Source: Candidatus Staskawiczbacteria bacterium
GTDB lineage: Bacteria; Patescibacteriota; Minisyncoccia; Minisyncoccales; Staskawiczbacteraceae
Direction of reading: 5' to 3'
NCBI GenBank assembly: GCA_026395295.1
Contig: JAPLYZ010000005.1
Location: 1 to 40,857, forward strand
DNA: 40,857 nt
In this document: one piece after another, positions 31,614 to 40,857 of the stretch
Layout of the letters: each line of letters starts with the position of its first letter
How positions within the stretch are numbered: the first letter of the stretch is position 1
Notes under the pieces: generated by a model
Seen by the model: only the letters and a program-made list of their open reading frames with translations
The model's database searches: none
Told to the model about the DNA's origin: nothing
Translations under genes and position numbers: made by a program

Positions 31614-33409
31614 TCTACTGTTACCGACTTTGCTAAATTACGAGGTTTATCCACATTTATGCCCTTCAAATCAGCGACATAATAAGCTAACAACTGCAAA
31701 GGAATCACATTAATAAGCGGAGTTAAATATTGGTGGCAAGGCGGAACTTTGATTATATTTTCGGTCAGTTTGCTGATTTTTTTGTCGTCCTCGCTTACAA
31801 CTGCAATTATTTTTCCTCCGCGAGCTTTTACTTCTTCCATGTTGCTGATTATTTTTTCGTAAGTATTGTCTTTGGGGACTATAAAAAGCACCGGCATATT
31901 TTCATCTATCAGAGCAATGGGTCCGTGTTTCATTTCAGCTGCAGGATAACCTTCGGCGTGAATATAGGAAATTTCTTTCAACTTTAGCGCTCCCTCCAAG
32001 GCAACCGGAAAATTCAGTCCCCTGCCAAGATACAAAAAATCTCTGCTGTCTTTAAATTTTTCAGCCATTTTTTTTATATCTTCCAAACTGCCTAAAATCT
32101 TTTTTATTTTTTGTGGCGCCGACAGTAACTCATCAACAACATCCTGCTCAATTCTCAAACCTCTTTTTTCTGCCAAGCTTAATGCAAGAAGCAAGAGTGC
32201 TGTTATCTGGCAGGTGAAAGCCTTTGTGCTGGCAACTCCAATTTCAGGGCCGGCGTGAAGATAAATTCCCGAATCAACTTCCCTGGCAATTGTTGAACCA
32301 ACCACATTAATAATACCCAATGTTTTTGCGCCAAATTTTTTGGCTTCTCTTAGCGCCGCCAAAGTATCTGCTGTTTCCCCCGATTGAGAAATGACAACCG
32401 CCAAATCATCTTTTCTGATAATCGGATCTCTATACCTAAACTCAGAGGCATAATCAACTTCTGTTGGAATGCCGGATATTTTTTCAATAAAGTACTTTCC
32501 AATCAAAGCCGAATGCCAGCTGGTTCCGCAAGCAAGTATTGTTATCCTCTTTATTGAGTTTGCGTCAAAATCAACTGTTAATTTTATTTTCCCGTCTTTT
32601 ACCCTTCCTCTTAATGTGTTTGCTATCGCTTCGGGCTGTTCAAAAATTTCTTTTAGCATAAAGTATTTAAAACCCTTCTTTTCAATTTGTCCCACGTCCC
32701 ATTTTATTTCTTCAACCTTTTTCTCAACCTCTTTGCCGTCCAAACTTTCAATGCGAAAATCTTTATCTGTTATTATTGCCATCTCATTGTCTTTCAAATA
32801 AACCACTTTCTTTGTGTGAGATAAAATGGGCACCACGTCGGAAGCTATAATTTTTTCAGAATCACCAATCCCAACCACCAAAGGCGAACCGCGACGGGCA
32901 GCCACAATTTTTCTTTCAAACTTTGAAATTATCGCCAAGCCAAAAGTTCCTTCAACTAATTTAAGGGCTTTTATTGTTGCTTCCTCAAGGTTGCCGGCGT
33001 AAAACTTTTCTATCAGATGGCTGATTACCTCGGTGTCGGTTTCAGAAACAAATTTATGACCTTCTTTTATTAAAAGATCTTTTAAAGAGTTGTAGTTTTC
33101 AATAATTCCGTTATGAACAACTGCAATCTGTTTTTTACAATCTAAATGCGGGTGGGCGTTTATCTCGCTCGGAATTCCGTGAGTTGCCCAGCGAGTGTGC
33201 CCTATGCCAAAAGAACCCTCAATTGGGTCCTCCAACAATTTTTTTTCTAAGTCAGCCACTCTCCCTTTAGATTTCAAACACTTAATTCCATCGTTTGCCA
33301 CAACTGCAATTCCTGCGCTGTCATAACCGCGGTATTCCAGTTTTTTCAATCCGTCAATTAAAATTTTACTGGCGTTTTTGTCGCCCAAATAACCGATTAT
33401 TCCACACAT
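31610..33409 (-). CDS. glmS: Glutamine--fructose-6-phosphate aminotransferase (isomerizing)
   Basis: MCGIIGYLGDKNASKILIDGLKKLEYRGYDSAGIAV, GIGHTRWATHG, ACGTSWHSALIGKYF, ISQSGETADTLAAL, LAKSVTVE C-terminus. Confidence 0.96.
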   Translation of the reverse strand: MCGIIGYLGDKNASKILIDGLKKLEYRGYDSAGIAVVANDGIKCLKSKGRVADLEKKLLEDPIEGSFGIGHTRWATHGIPSEINAHPHLDCKKQIAVVHNGIIENYNSLKDLLIKEGHKFVSETDTEVISHLIEKFYAGNLEEATIKALKLVEGTFGLAIISKFERKIVAARRGSPLVVGIGDSEKIIASDVVPILSHTKKVVYLKDNEMAIITDKDFRIESLDGKEVEKKVEEIKWDVGQIEKKGFKYFMLKEIFEQPEAIANTLRGRVKDGKIKLTVDFDANSIKRITILACGTSWHSALIGKYFIEKISGIPTEVDYASEFRYRDPIIRKDDLAVVISQSGETADTLAALREAKKFGAKTLGIINVVGSTIAREVDSGIYLHAGPEIGVASTKAFTCQITALLLLALSLAEKRGLRIEQDVVDELLSAPQKIKKILGSLEDIKKMAEKFKDSRDFLYLGRGLNFPVALEGALKLKEISYIHAEGYPAAEMKHGPIALIDENMPVLFIVPKDNTYEKIISNMEEVKARGGKIIAVVSEDDKKISKLTENIIKVPPCHQYLTPLINVIPLQLLAYYVADLKGINVDKPRNLAKSVTVE

Positions 33410-33434
33410 AATATTTAGGGTCTAATAATTTTTT

Positions 33435-35141
33435 TTATCCTCCGCTTAAAATCTGATTTATCTTTATTCTTGTCTGACTGCCAACGTAACCTGTCCCCTT
33501 AAAAAGTCCAACCGGAATCAAAATATCTCCTGCATATTTTTCTTGAAATCTGATTACCGCAGTTCTTGTTAGGTTTCCGAAATTCCCGGTAACAAATCCT
33601 TCAGGATAAATGTCTGTCCCTTGGTTTTTCAAAAATTCCTGCAAACATCTCACACTGGTCTTATCTGCCAAGCCAAAATAAAGATTCTCATTTAACTGAG
33701 AACAAAAATTTTGCGAATCAAAAGCGTCTTTCTGCCCCTGAATTCTGGCTATCTCCTGTTTCAATGCTGCAATTCTATCTAAAAGCTGCTGTATCAAGGC
33801 TTGGTCGCCAACTGGCGCAGAGCCTGTAACCGACACTGTGTAGCTGAACGGGTATGTGGGCGCCAAATCGTCCGACTTATAAACATCTGACTGCAAAGAA
33901 GGGATAATAATCAAAGACTTATAATCTGAACCAAACTTATCCACGGTTATTTCCCCTTTCTCGTCTTTGTCCAATGTTAAAAATTTTACAGCGTAACTTC
34001 CCGCAGAATCTCCCACTATATAGGGCACTTGAAAATCCAGCCCCTTCAAGCTTGAAAAATCAAGTTTTAAATTCCCGTTGCCTCCTATAAACTTTAACCA
34101 GTCTCCAGTCCAACTTTTTGTGACATTTGTAACAGATAAAGAAACGTTTCCGGTCAAAGGCAGAAAATTAAGCGAGGGGGCCAATCGAATATTCTTTAAA
34201 TTTTGATTTAAATAGCAATACCTCTGGCTTGCCGAACAGTCATTCAAAACAGAAGCAATTGTCCAATTTGTAAAAATTTGTTTAAAAGTGTCTTTGCTCG
34301 CCACTTTTTGCAAAGCATAGTTTATGCTGTCTATGCCGGCGTATTTTGATTTCAAAGAATCAATCAATATATTTATGCCATAGTGGTCCACCAAATAATG
34401 AGTAAACAAACTTACGCTGGCGTAATCATATTTTGAGCCAACCCACTCGGTTAGAGAGTCTGAGGGATTTTCTATAAAATCGCTGACCCTTCTCTGCAAA
34501 TTTGAACCGTCATATTTGTCGTCATATCCTAAAATAGTTGAAGCGTAGTCGGCTCTTGCCTCGTTAAGCCAAGTATCATCTTCAATTCCAAAAATCTTGT
34601 TTTTTTGGTTAAAAGTTATCAGGTGGACAAACTCATGCGCTAAAAATATTTTAAGCTGGGAATCTCCAAAATGGTCCAAAGAAAGATAAACCATCTCTCT
34701 CTCGTTGGAGTTTGGCAATTGAAGCTTCAAGTATTCGTCGGTTGTGCGGAAATAACCGCCCTCGTTTGAATTCATAGCCTCGAACAAAACGGTTGTCCTG
34801 TTGTCTCCATCAACTCCCGGCTTCCACTCTTGACCAAAAACAGAAGTAAGAGTCGGATAAATTTTATTATCAAATTCCAATGACAAATTGTCTAAATCAG
34901 CCAAAATTTCTGCTTGCTTTGCCTGGGGCTGCAAATCCCACCAAATTTTATCAATGTAAAAATAAATATTATTGGCAGTCTTAACCAATGTGGCCGATAT
35001 TTGGGTTCTGGCCGAAGCGTCAAAATTTTTATCCACATTAAAGTTTGCAACGTCTCCATAATTAGCTGCCAAAACATTTCCTGCAAGCAAAAACAACCCT
35101 GCGCAAATGCCAAAAATTATTTTATAATTAAAAAATTTCAT
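33435..35141 (-). CDS. Exported putative metallopeptidase with C-terminal peptidoglycan-binding-like domain
   Basis: Signal-like N-terminus; HEFVHLITF (HExxH) followed by WLNEARADYAS; C-terminal VRCLQEFLKNQGTDIYPEGFVTGNFGNLTRTAVIRFQEKYA. Confidence 0.72.
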   Translation of the reverse strand: MKFFNYKIIFGICAGLFLLAGNVLAANYGDVANFNVDKNFDASARTQISATLVKTANNIYFYIDKIWWDLQPQAKQAEILADLDNLSLEFDNKIYPTLTSVFGQEWKPGVDGDNRTTVLFEAMNSNEGGYFRTTDEYLKLQLPNSNEREMVYLSLDHFGDSQLKIFLAHEFVHLITFNQKNKIFGIEDDTWLNEARADYASTILGYDDKYDGSNLQRRVSDFIENPSDSLTEWVGSKYDYASVSLFTHYLVDHYGINILIDSLKSKYAGIDSINYALQKVASKDTFKQIFTNWTIASVLNDCSASQRYCYLNQNLKNIRLAPSLNFLPLTGNVSLSVTNVTKSWTGDWLKFIGGNGNLKLDFSSLKGLDFQVPYIVGDSAGSYAVKFLTLDKDEKGEITVDKFGSDYKSLIIIPSLQSDVYKSDDLAPTYPFSYTVSVTGSAPVGDQALIQQLLDRIAALKQEIARIQGQKDAFDSQNFCSQLNENLYFGLADKTSVRCLQEFLKNQGTDIYPEGFVTGNFGNLTRTAVIRFQEKYAGDILIPVGLFKGTGYVGSQTRIKINQILSGG

Positions 35142-36112
35142 TTCAGTTTAAAAATAATAAATAACCCCAAGGCAACAAAAACTAAGTGCATAAAATAAAT
35201 ACATACAACCGATTTTGTAACAGATTTCGTGGCTTTAAACAAATCGTCGTGCAAATGGCTCCTGTCAGCAGAAAAAAAAGATCTGCCCACAGCCCCTCTT
35301 TTCGCAAAAACGTAAAAAACGTTAAAAATAGGAGCTCCAATCAATAAATACGGGACAAAGGAATAAAAAAATCTGCCCGGTTGCGAAGACATAATTGCTA
35401 AAACCACCATTAAAAATCCCAAAAAATAACTGCCGTTGTTCCCTAAAAAAATAGATGCCGGGTTCCAGTTAAAAAACAAAAAAGAAAAAAGCGCGCCGGA
35501 GATTATTACGCACACAGAAGCCGCAAATAAATTCTGGGAAAAAACAAAAAATATAAAAAATGCCGCAGAAGAGATAAAAATAATTCCCGAAGCCAAACCA
35601 TCAAGGCCGTCTTGCAAATTTGTAGCATTCTCAATAAAAAGAAAACACAATGCGGCTAAAAAAATCCCGAACAAAGACAAGCCAAAAAATTGGTATTTTA
35701 TTTGCGCGTTATAAAAAATAAGGGCTAAAATCAAAACAATGGGTATTTGCAGAAAAATTTTAGCGCTTTGCTTTATCTTCTTTCTGTCCTGCCAGTATGT
35801 GTCATCCCAAAATCCATAAAACCAGGCAATAACACTGCCCACAAATATTGCTATCAGCGCCGAGTTGTCAAAAGCAATTCCATGCCCTGGTTTAAAAAGC
35901 CAAACCAAAATAAGGCACAAAAGAAAAGACCCCAGCACAGCCGCTCCGCCTAAAAAAGGAATCGGCATTTTATGAATTTTAAGGCTGTCTTTGCCCGGGT
36001 CGTCGTAAAAACCGTATTTCAAGCTTATTTTTTTTGCTAAAACCGTAAAAATTGCAGACAATAATCCTGCTGTTAAAAAGAGAAAAAAATAAAATCCTAT
36101 TTGGTAGCTCAT
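35138..36112 (-). CDS. Glycosyltransferase family 4 (MraY/WecA-like) membrane protein
   Basis: Multi-pass; HKMPIPFLGGAAVLGSFL, FGFWDDTYWQDRKKI-like, NATNLQDGLDGLASG, FLGNNGSYFLGFL, RAVGRSFFSADRSHLHDDLF. Confidence 0.82.
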   Translation of the reverse strand: MSYQIGFYFFLFLTAGLLSAIFTVLAKKISLKYGFYDDPGKDSLKIHKMPIPFLGGAAVLGSFLLCLILVWLFKPGHGIAFDNSALIAIFVGSVIAWFYGFWDDTYWQDRKKIKQSAKIFLQIPIVLILALIFYNAQIKYQFFGLSLFGIFLAALCFLFIENATNLQDGLDGLASGIIFISSAAFFIFFVFSQNLFAASVCVIISGALFSFLFFNWNPASIFLGNNGSYFLGFLMVVLAIMSSQPGRFFYSFVPYLLIGAPIFNVFYVFAKRGAVGRSFFSADRSHLHDDLFKATKSVTKSVVCIYFMHLVFVALGLFIIFKLK

Positions 36113-36113
36113 A

Positions 36114-37079
36114 TTATTGAACGCCCTTAATTTGCTCGCTTATCCATTTATATGTTTTTTCCATGCCTTCTTCCAAAGAGACTTTCGGCTCCCAGTTCAA
36201 AACTCTCTTGCACAAAGTATTATCCGAGTTCCTGCCTCTCACCCCCTGCGGTTTGTCCAGCAAATGTTTTTTATTCACTTTTTTGCCGGCAATTTTTGCA
36301 ACCATATCTAACATATCGTTAATGCTTATCAGTCGGTCCGAACCAATGTTCAACGGCTCCTTAAAATCTGACCTCATCAGTTTATAAACTCCCTCCACGC
36401 AGTCATCAACATAGCAAAATGACCTTGTCTGTAACCCGTCGCCCCAAATTTCAACATAGTCGCCATCCTTTGCTAAAGCAATTTTTCTGGCAAGAGCCGC
36501 CGGCGCCTTTTCCCTGCCTCCGTCATAAGTCCCCTCGGGCCCAAAAATGTTATGAAACCTGGCTATGCGCGCCTGATAAAATTCCCCATAGCTTTTATAT
36601 AATCTTTCAGAAAATAATTTTTCCCAACCATATTCATTGTCCGGGTCAGCCGGGTAGGCATCGCTTTCCTTTAACGCCACCAAATTTGTCTCTTCCTGCT
36701 TATAAGTCGGGTAAATGCAGGCAGAAGAAGAATAAAACAATCTTTTTACTCCATTTTTTTTGGAAGCTTCCGCTGTGTTGGCGTTTATGCAAACATTGTC
36801 ATACAAAACATCTGCATTATGAAAAGTAATAAAACCAATCCCGCCCATATTTGCCGCCAAAGCGTAAACCTCTTCAATGCCTTCGGTGGCTTTCAAACAA
36901 TTTTCCAAAAATCTCAAATCAAGCAGCAAAAATTCATCCGCCTCATTTTTGGGCGAATATTCCGGCTCTTTTATATCAACCCCCCTCACCCAATAACCTT
37001 GCTTTTTTAAAAACCTAACCAAGTGGTGGCCAATAAACCCTCCGGCCCCCGTAACTAAAACTTTTTTTTGATTTTCCAT
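36114..37079 (-). CDS. NAD-dependent epimerase/dehydratase (GDP-mannose 3,5-epimerase-like)
   Basis: VLVTGAGGFIGHHLVRFLKKQGY, ALAANMGGIGFI, LFYSSSACIYPTYKQ, YGWEKLFSE. Confidence 0.85.
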   Translation of the reverse strand: MENQKKVLVTGAGGFIGHHLVRFLKKQGYWVRGVDIKEPEYSPKNEADEFLLLDLRFLENCLKATEGIEEVYALAANMGGIGFITFHNADVLYDNVCINANTAEASKKNGVKRLFYSSSACIYPTYKQEETNLVALKESDAYPADPDNEYGWEKLFSERLYKSYGEFYQARIARFHNIFGPEGTYDGGREKAPAALARKIALAKDGDYVEIWGDGLQTRSFCYVDDCVEGVYKLMRSDFKEPLNIGSDRLISINDMLDMVAKIAGKKVNKKHLLDKPQGVRGRNSDNTLCKRVLNWEPKVSLEEGMEKTYKWISEQIKGVQ

Positions 37080-37141
37080 ATATTGTCTTATTTTAAATTA
37101 ACAAAATTTAGTCTTATTTTCAAGTGTACACATAACGCTTG

Positions 37142-40100
37142 CTATTTTTTCCAAAAATCAAGGACTACATCATTTTTTCCTTTTATATTCGGATAATCTT
37201 TTTCCGATGGAAGACTGTTGACCATAATAGATTTATCTTGAACTAAACCGCTATTTATAAACGTCAACTCTAAGGCGCTAGGAATATTATTTTTACCAAA
37301 TACAAAGGACTCGCTGTTATTGTTGCCATGTATGTGCGCAAGAGTAAATTTTGAATTTACGTTCTTTAATATCTTTATATAGCTTAAAATTTTCTCGTAC
37401 CTGTACAACTGATGTATCTCCAAAACAATCGCCACAATATTTTTTGAAGATTCATTTATTATTCCATCTAAAATTTTCCACTCACAACCTTCCACATCCA
37501 GTTTTAAAATAACTTTTTTACTTGCATCGCCATTTTCTTCTAAATCATTTCTAAATGTGTTGAAACTTCCATGTTTCTTTCTGGCAATTCCTTGCTTTTT
37601 AAAAATGAAATTTTTATTTTCAACCGGCAACTTATCTTCAGTGTGGTCATACAACATAACTCTGGCATTGGTGTGTTTCGTTAAATCTTCCTCAAAGCTT
37701 ACGTCGCCTCCTACTCCATAGCTATATGCAACATCAATCAGAGGTAGCGCTTTAGATGGCAATAAATAGCCTCCGTCGCACAAATTCCCCAGCCTTACTT
37801 TATCTTCAAATCCTTTCACGTCATAAGGAGTTAACTGTTCCAATAATTTAGGACCAATCAATATTCCTATCGGAAACAAAATATTTTTTTCTGTGAATAA
37901 CAAAATTTTTCTCGCAATTGACCTGCTTAACCTGTATGCCCTTTTCTTAAAATCAAAAATTGAAAAGTATTTTATAACAAGCCAAAGAAAAATTGGACCG
38001 TCAATAAAAACTCTTTTCCAGACTACTCTCGGCTCGCGCGCCAAACGCCAAAGCCATTCAAAACCAGATTCTCCAATCCACTTCGGAGCTCGTTTCACCT
38101 TTCCTGATAAAAATTTAAAAGCGGCCCCTACGCCAATTACCACCGGAACATTTAATTTTTCTCTATGCTTAAAAATCCATCTTTCCTGTTTTGGCAGACC
38201 CAACGCCACCCACAAAACATCCGGTTTTGCCTGGTTTATTCTTTCAACAACATTCTTATCTTCCTCTTCCGTTAATTCTCTAAATGGCGGCGAATAGCTT
38301 CCCGCAATTTTTAAATTAGGAAAATCCGTCAATAATTTTCTGTTTAATTCTTTCAGTGTTTCATCGGTGTCACCATAAAAATAGCTGCTAAAACCTTCTT
38401 TGTTTGCAACTCTAAAAAACTCTTGCATCAAATCTGCGCCAGAAACGCGCTTTTCTGCGCTGAACCCTTTAAGTCCCGCCAGCCACACCAAAGAAATTCC
38501 ATCAGGCACAAACATGTCGGCGTTGCTTATAATATATTTAAAACTTGCATGTTTTTCCGCTTCTACTGCTCCGTGCATTCCCGTTACAACAATCCAGTGG
38601 AGTTTTTCCGATTCGTTTTTAATCCAAGCTGATATTTTTTCTACGGTTTCTTCAACTGTAATAATATTTATTTTATTACCCAAAAAATTCAAAATTGATT
38701 TCTTTACGGGGCCGATTTTTCCACGAGCAATAACATTTTTATCGTTTAAGCATTGTATATAGGCAATCATTGGGGCTACAAACAGCCAGTCAGCGCCAAA
38801 AAAGGCCACCGATTCTGTAATGCTTCTCACGGCGAGAAAAACTAAAACCGCCGAGATGACTGCCAAAAAATTCCTTTCTTTTTCCTCAATCTGCCTACTT
38901 TTGAAAAGCTTTAGCAACAAAGAGAAAGCTAAAATAAATGCAAAAACAAACAAAACGGTTCCTAAAATTCCGGCCTGTATCAAAGCGTGAATTATAGAGT
39001 CATGAGCATGCTGGCCGTTAAGAAAAATTCTGTCTGCCTGAAAACCGTAACCCGACAAAGGATTGCTCAAAAATAAATGCCATGCATCGTTCCAAACCCC
39101 ACTGGTTCTTCCGCTTAATGTGAAAACTATCGTTTTATTTTTTAACTCAAAAGCGCTGGTCGCGGGCTCCACCGTGGAAGTCTCCACAGGAATTGTTGAC
39201 ACTGGAGCTGACGCGACGACATCAGGGTTTTTCTTGGGATCTGGCGTAGGGGTTATCTCAGAGACTGGCGCTGGCTTTAAAAAGCCCAAATAATTAGCGC
39301 ACGGCACATTATAAAAAATTATAACGACCGATATAAGAGAAATAAGACATATGCCAAGAACTGAAAAGAAATTTATTTTTTTTGCAAGCCAAATAACAAA
39401 AATAGCCGCCACAATAAATGCTACAACTTCTGTTCTTCCTTTTGAAAAAAGAAGTATAGACAAAAAAATAATAAAAGCTGACAACCATGCAATTTTTAAA
39501 CGTTTTTTTGTCTGAAAAAAACTTGCTAGAGCTACTATCGCCATTATTCCGGCATACCTCCCAAGTCCGGTAGGCCTTGTCCCCACCATACCGAACATTT
39601 GAGCCTCTTTTTGCAAATTCCCCAACCCTTCAAATGGCCTCTGGCTGCAGATTAAAAAATTATAAGTTAATGAATGCACTACTCCTGGCTGTATTAAAAA
39701 AAATATCAACAAACCGACACTAAGAATAGCTGCAATAATCCAGTTCGCATTAATTATAATAGAAAGATTTTTAGATGCTTCCTGGCCCGTCAAAACCGCG
39801 AGCAATAATATGATAACAGAAGTGTAAAGAACCCCCCAATACAAAGACTCTATCGGACTTTTCGACAATGCTGAAGCAACGACCCCAATAATTGAGTACG
39901 CCAAAAGCAGACCGACAGGACCCTTGAATAAATCTCTGTTAAATTTCTTATTCCTTACGAGTATAAAGATTGCTCCGGCTAAAGAAATAAATGGAAACAG
40001 GCTTCGCAAACCGTGAATTAAGTCAAAAAAACCATGAGGAAATCCAACATAAAATATTCTGAAAATATCCGTGTTGTATGTTGCCCAAAAGCAAAGCCAC

Positions 40101-40192
40101 AACAAAAACGCCGCCAGAAAACCGCTAATAATTTTTTGGTTATTCTTTATTGTTGTTTTCGACCTAACTAAATTAAACAGTTGATTTTTCAT
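37142..40192 (-). CDS. Three-part fusion: O-antigen ligase/polymerase-like + WecG/TagA/CpsF-like glycosyltransferase + FkbM-like methyltransferase
   Basis: N-terminal multi-pass region with SGYGFQADRIFLNGQHAHDSIIHALIQAGILG; middle VTGMHGAVEAEK...NADMFVPDGISLVWLAGLKG...WVALGLPKQERWI...GVGAAFKFLSGKVKRAPKWIGESGFEWLWRLAREP; C-terminal YSYGVGGDVSFEEDL...VILKLDVEGCEWKILDGI...VLEIHQL. Confidence 0.8.
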   Translation of the reverse strand: MKNQLFNLVRSKTTIKNNQKIISGFLAAFLLWLCFWATYNTDIFRIFYVGFPHGFFDLIHGLRSLFPFISLAGAIFILVRNKKFNRDLFKGPVGLLLAYSIIGVVASALSKSPIESLYWGVLYTSVIILLLAVLTGQEASKNLSIIINANWIIAAILSVGLLIFFLIQPGVVHSLTYNFLICSQRPFEGLGNLQKEAQMFGMVGTRPTGLGRYAGIMAIVALASFFQTKKRLKIAWLSAFIIFLSILLFSKGRTEVVAFIVAAIFVIWLAKKINFFSVLGICLISLISVVIIFYNVPCANYLGFLKPAPVSEITPTPDPKKNPDVVASAPVSTIPVETSTVEPATSAFELKNKTIVFTLSGRTSGVWNDAWHLFLSNPLSGYGFQADRIFLNGQHAHDSIIHALIQAGILGTVLFVFAFILAFSLLLKLFKSRQIEEKERNFLAVISAVLVFLAVRSITESVAFFGADWLFVAPMIAYIQCLNDKNVIARGKIGPVKKSILNFLGNKINIITVEETVEKISAWIKNESEKLHWIVVTGMHGAVEAEKHASFKYIISNADMFVPDGISLVWLAGLKGFSAEKRVSGADLMQEFFRVANKEGFSSYFYGDTDETLKELNRKLLTDFPNLKIAGSYSPPFRELTEEEDKNVVERINQAKPDVLWVALGLPKQERWIFKHREKLNVPVVIGVGAAFKFLSGKVKRAPKWIGESGFEWLWRLAREPRVVWKRVFIDGPIFLWLVIKYFSIFDFKKRAYRLSRSIARKILLFTEKNILFPIGILIGPKLLEQLTPYDVKGFEDKVRLGNLCDGGYLLPSKALPLIDVAYSYGVGGDVSFEEDLTKHTNARVMLYDHTEDKLPVENKNFIFKKQGIARKKHGSFNTFRNDLEENGDASKKVILKLDVEGCEWKILDGIINESSKNIVAIVLEIHQLYRYEKILSYIKILKNVNSKFTLAHIHGNNNSESFVFGKNNIPSALELTFINSGLVQDKSIMVNSLPSEKDYPNIKGKNDVVLDFWKK

Positions 40193-40774
40193 AAAGTGTA
40201 GCCAATCTGTTTCCTAATTTATCCCAGCTATAAAACTCTTCTGCCCGCTGGCGGGCGTTTTTGCCAAGCCTTGATCTTAAGTCACTGTCTTTGTACAAAC
40301 GTTCTAAAGCCTTGGCCATTTCTGTCACTACCTGGTCTGGCGATTCTGGTTTTCGTTGAACATTTTAAAGGTTCGAATGGCAAGGTCAAATCCTTTTATC
40401 CTCATGAGCTTGCCGGCCGAAACAAGGGAAAATTTGCTGTTTAAATTATCTTTTGGCTTTTTATTTAAATCGAGAAATGATAATTCTTTTGATGATATCC
40501 CTGTAACCGGAAAAAGTTGCGCTTTATTTTTCCACTTTTGGGATACTGTTTTTAGCGCTTCATTGTTGCACAATAAAATAACTTTGGCTTTTTTCTGACC
40601 GATTATATAAAAAGGATCGCATTTAGATACCAAATGGCCAAAACTTCTAAACCATTCTGAAAAACGATCTTTCAAAGGATAGTCATCAATAAATCCTTTT
40701 GGAATTTTTGGAGAGGCTCCCCCGGGACCCCTGACATATGCCACGGGCAACAAAGCTCCTATGTAGCTTGCCAT
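40173..40774 (-). pseudogene. Group 1 glycosyltransferase with internal deletion/frameshift
   Basis: N-terminal GT part (40328-40774) stops at ...MFNENQNRQTR*; a glycosyltransferase-like C-terminal tail PESPDQVVTEMAKALERLYKDSDLRSRLGKNARQRAEEFYSWDKLGNRLATLYEKSTV* continues in another frame (about 40350-40173); the donor-binding segment is missing. Confidence 0.65.
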
Positions 40775-40857
40775 CCAATCGTTGGCGTAGGTAACGTGGT
40801 GGAATATGTCGAAATGAACTTGTTTATGAAGTTTTTTAGCAACAAAGTATGCTTTTA

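Noticed and set aside
1-40857. CRISPR array or CRISPR-associated genes
   Set aside because: No regularly spaced direct repeats were seen; the repeats found are palindromic and dispersed.
1-40857. tRNA or rRNA genes
   Set aside because: No stretch with recognisable T-loop/D-loop pattern or rRNA signature was noticed; a tRNAscan/Infernal run would be decisive.

Overview
The window looks like part of a Patescibacteria/CPR (Parcubacteria-like) chromosome. This is inferred from gene content, short proteins and a dense load of palindromic repeats; it was not checked against any database. Almost all genes are on the minus strand. Recognisable genes include a receiver-only response regulator, rnhA, ywbE-like, a DHH/RecJ-like phosphoesterase, pgk, secD/secF/secA, dinB, NUDIX hydrolases, a YfcE-like phosphoesterase, a CAP/SCP protein, an AbiEii-like nucleotidyltransferase, a pyruvoyl-dependent arginine decarboxylase, hpf/raiA, murB, glmS and an envelope-glycan cluster. 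The best candidate for an undescribed system is at about 1.8-17.7 kb. Four large cysteine-rich paralogs (550-620 aa, duplicated end zinc-ribbons plus a twice-repeated Cys module) alternate with two VirD4/TraG-like ATPases and a Trp-rich membrane partner. A second theme is a set of palindromic elements. Two different inverted-repeat families each bracket a small GIY-YIG nuclease gene, and both also occur here as short gene-less copies, one inserted in frame in murB. Further repeats are inserted in frame in dinB, secA, yfcE, the CAP gene, one ATPase and one of the Cys-rich proteins.
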